From: a virus
IMG/VR virus record: IMGVR_UViG_3300032309_000732
Span: 1-22,359 of that record
Reading direction: 5' to 3' (one strand)
DNA length: 22,359 bases
This document shows, in pieces, positions 21,077 through 22,359 of this stretch. Each line of letters opens with the position of its first letter. Position 1 is the stretch's first letter. The notes beneath the pieces are model-generated. The model made no database searches. It was not told where the DNA came from and worked only from the letters and a program-made list of their open reading frames with translations. Both the position numbers and the translations under genes were made by a program.

Positions 21077-21222
21077 TGGCAACAAAATATTTTCACTGTG
21101 ACAACTGTGAATCAACAGGTAAAGTAACCGTTAAGACGAACGATGTTACAATAGAAGATATTGTGTTTTGCCCAGTATGTGGTGCAGATATCTTTGAAGA
21201 AGATGAAGACGATCACGAATGA
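21076..21222 (+). CDS. 48-aa zinc-ribbon protein
   Basis: The ATG overlaps the nrdB stop (TAATG) with GGGAGGAG upstream, and the stop overlaps the next ATG (ATGA). Protein: MATKYFHCDNCESTGKV at the start, C-P-V-C-G in the second half, then an acidic tail EEDEDD. The C-D-N-C and C-P-V-C pairs, 21 residues apart, form a classic four-Cys zinc ribbon. Such small proteins may bind nucleic acid or an enzyme partner. The function is unknown, but the tight coupling on both sides makes it a real gene. Confidence 0.82.
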   Translation: MATKYFHCDNCESTGKVTVKTNDVTIEDIVFCPVCGADIFEEDEDDHE

Positions 21223-21647
21223 CATGGTATTACAAAGGTGAGCCAGTTGAAGAGATTGATGAGAAGTATACAGGATTTGTATACATCATTACCAATACTG
21301 TATCAGGTAAAGCATACATAGGCAAGAAGTTATCTAAATTCTCTAAGACTAACATTAAAACAGTTACTCTTAAGAATGGTAATAAAAAGAAAAAGAAGAT
21401 CCGCAGTAAGATCGAGTCAGACTGGAAGACGTATTGGTCTTCATCAAAAGAAGTTATTGAAGATGTCAAGACATTGGGAGAGGATAAGTTTAAACGGGAA
21501 ATCCTAATGTTTTGTTTATCTAAAGGGACAGCCTCATACTTTGAGGCAAAGTTCCAGATGCAGAATGAAGTGCTTGAGCATCCTGATATGTGGTATAATG
21601 GTATCGTTAATTGTAGAGTACATAGAAGTCATATTAAGTACGAATGA
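21219..21647 (+). CDS. GIY-YIG endonuclease, Seg-like
   Basis: 142 aa. GFVYIITNTVSGKAYIGKK (19-37) is the GIY-YIG core in the form F-V-Y...Y-I-G-K. A Lys-rich loop (about 45-62) is followed by WKTYWSSSKEVIEDV, DKFKREIL, and YFEAKFQMQ, whose Glu probably holds the metal. The order resembles T4 Seg homing endonucleases, which cut related phage DNA and spread into it. No DNA-binding repeats (NUMOD) follow the catalytic domain, so target specificity may be low or provided otherwise. It sits directly after nrdB and the zinc ribbon with ATGA overlaps. It could be a free-standing homing enzyme or a domesticated nuclease. Confidence 0.8.
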   Translation: MTWYYKGEPVEEIDEKYTGFVYIITNTVSGKAYIGKKLSKFSKTNIKTVTLKNGNKKKKKIRSKIESDWKTYWSSSKEVIEDVKTLGEDKFKREILMFCLSKGTASYFEAKFQMQNEVLEHPDMWYNGIVNCRVHRSHIKYE

Positions 21648-22108
21648 AAGAGAAATCAAACTTAGCTAAAGGTGTACATAGTTATGATGTCACCATTGGT
21701 GGTACTCTTATTCCTTTCTTTAATAGAAACACATCAGAGTATCCAACAGAAGCTGGTTCAGTTAGCTTTGAATTAGTACCTGTTACGCAACAAAAAGATA
21801 TAATGATTAACCATGCTAGGATGTATGCTCAGCAAGAGTATGATCGTATCATGGAATTAGTAAGTGTACTACAAAAGCAAGCAGATAGTATTAAAAGAAG
21901 GTTAGAAGTCACTGATGCAGTACATTCTGCAGAATATCAGTTTATACCAGTTATGGGCCAAGCTTATTGGTTAGCCTGGAATAAACGTAAAGATCAGATG
22001 ATACTAATTCATGAAGGACCTAATGATTGGTCCGCAGGTGCACCAACAGATTATGTTTATCAAATACAAGTGAAATATATGGGAGATCATACGTGGATGG
22101 AACTATGA
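21644..22108 (+). CDS. DUF2452-type protein, unknown function
   Basis: 154 aa. I recognise the family from memory: EYPTEAGSVSFELVPVTQQKDIMINHARMYAQQEYDRIMELVSVLQKQADSIKRRLEVTDAVH covers the conserved helical core (about 32-95), followed by YQFIPVMGQAYWLAWNKR and a C-terminal YMGDHTWMEL. The family has no known activity. There is no signal peptide or membrane segment, so it is probably cytoplasmic. Overlaps with both neighbours (ATGA) place it in the nrd operon. Confidence 0.75.
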   Translation: MKEKSNLAKGVHSYDVTIGGTLIPFFNRNTSEYPTEAGSVSFELVPVTQQKDIMINHARMYAQQEYDRIMELVSVLQKQADSIKRRLEVTDAVHSAEYQFIPVMGQAYWLAWNKRKDQMILIHEGPNDWSAGAPTDYVYQIQVKYMGDHTWMEL

Positions 22109-22359
22109 ATAGATTATGCGGTTTTATATTAGTAATATTATCAGCAGCATGTTTATATGTTGCAGTGTTATCTCAATTTCAAGTAACAGAATATGAAGGT
22201 AAGTTAAAGTCATTTGAAGTATTACTTAATGAAACTAATGAGAAGAATCAAAGTCTACACGAAGAAGACTTAATAATCTTAAGACTAATACAAGAACAAA
22301 ATAAACTTATTAAAGCTCAAGACGATAAGATCCGTATTCAAGATGCTAATATCGCAGAA
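22105..22359 (+). CDS. Membrane-anchored coiled-coil protein (3' truncated by window end)
   Basis: 85 residues before the window ends with no stop. MNRLCGFILVILSAACLYVAVLSQF is a single N-terminal hydrophobic helix, followed by charged heptad-like sequence (EYEGKLKSFEVLLNETNEK, LIQEQNKLIKAQDDK). The hydrophobic stretch could be a signal anchor; a lipobox is not convincing. This architecture resembles i-spanins or other membrane-tethered coiled coils, but without the C-terminus no family can be named. The ATG overlaps the preceding stop (ATGA). Confidence 0.7.
   Translation, partial: MNRLCGFILVILSAACLYVAVLSQFQVTEYEGKLKSFEVLLNETNEKNQSLHEEDLIILRLIQEQNKLIKAQDDKIRIQDANIAE

Noticed and set aside
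1-22359. tRNA genes, attachment sites and an origin
   Set aside because: No non-coding gap exceeds about 40 nt, and I see no cloverleaf, direct-repeat pair or iteron cluster.

Overview
This window looks like part of the genome of a T4-like contractile-tailed phage (myovirus), most likely a marine one. Every gene is on the + strand, genes are packed tightly (many ATGA, TAATG or TTGA stop/start overlaps), and the DNA is AT-rich by eye. Exact copies of the T4-type late promoter box TATAAATA stand in the two longest late-region gaps. The replication genes are phage versions: a gp61-type primase, a GroES/gp31-type co-chaperonin, class I ribonucleotide reductase NrdA/NrdB and a Seg-like GIY-YIG endonuclease. 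The host is not identifiable, but a lipoprotein, a spanin-like protein and a signal-peptide nuclease suggest a Gram-negative cell.

Layout. 1-2088: the tail of an upstream gene, then three genes whose products begin with the same 10-residue N-terminus: a ligase-like DUF6267-type protein, a 91-aa DUF6321-type protein and a TxGH nucleotidyltransferase. 2091-4279: a collagen-like fibre protein, an unknown protein, a lipoprotein and a small protein. 4275-6346: a late promoter, a modular protein with a degenerate nucleotidyltransferase head, and a Dps-like ferritin. 6349-11021: two modular proteins (1093 and 463 aa) made of short domains joined by [ILV]DE linkers. 11013-12055: a second late promoter, an Ig-domain virion protein and a terminator. 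12059-13958: two T4-like conserved unknowns, a spanin-like protein and a coiled-coil membrane protein. 13955-14671: a pol-beta-type nucleotidyltransferase with the same N-terminal tag. 14673-17537: two promoter-like repeats, a small membrane protein, the co-chaperonin, primase, a sugar-nucleotide epimerase and a cytidylyltransferase. 17549-22359: nrdA, a secreted nuclease, nrdB, a zinc ribbon, a Seg-like endonuclease, a DUF2452-type protein and a truncated membrane protein.

The most interesting theme is a set of probably capsid-targeted, prohead-processed proteins. Six proteins begin M-x2-[FY]-x2-[YFM]-[IL]-x-E or a close variant. This resembles the capsid-targeting sequence of T4 internal protein III, cut after Glu by the gp21 protease. 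Two of the six carry many further sites of the same kind, so they look like polyproteins cut into a cocktail of small peptides inside the head. Three of the others resemble nucleotidyl-transfer or ligase enzymes, which suggests that enzymes are packaged and injected with the DNA, as T4 Alt is. The targeting, cleavage and injection are inferences from sequence; the motifs and repeats are directly visible.
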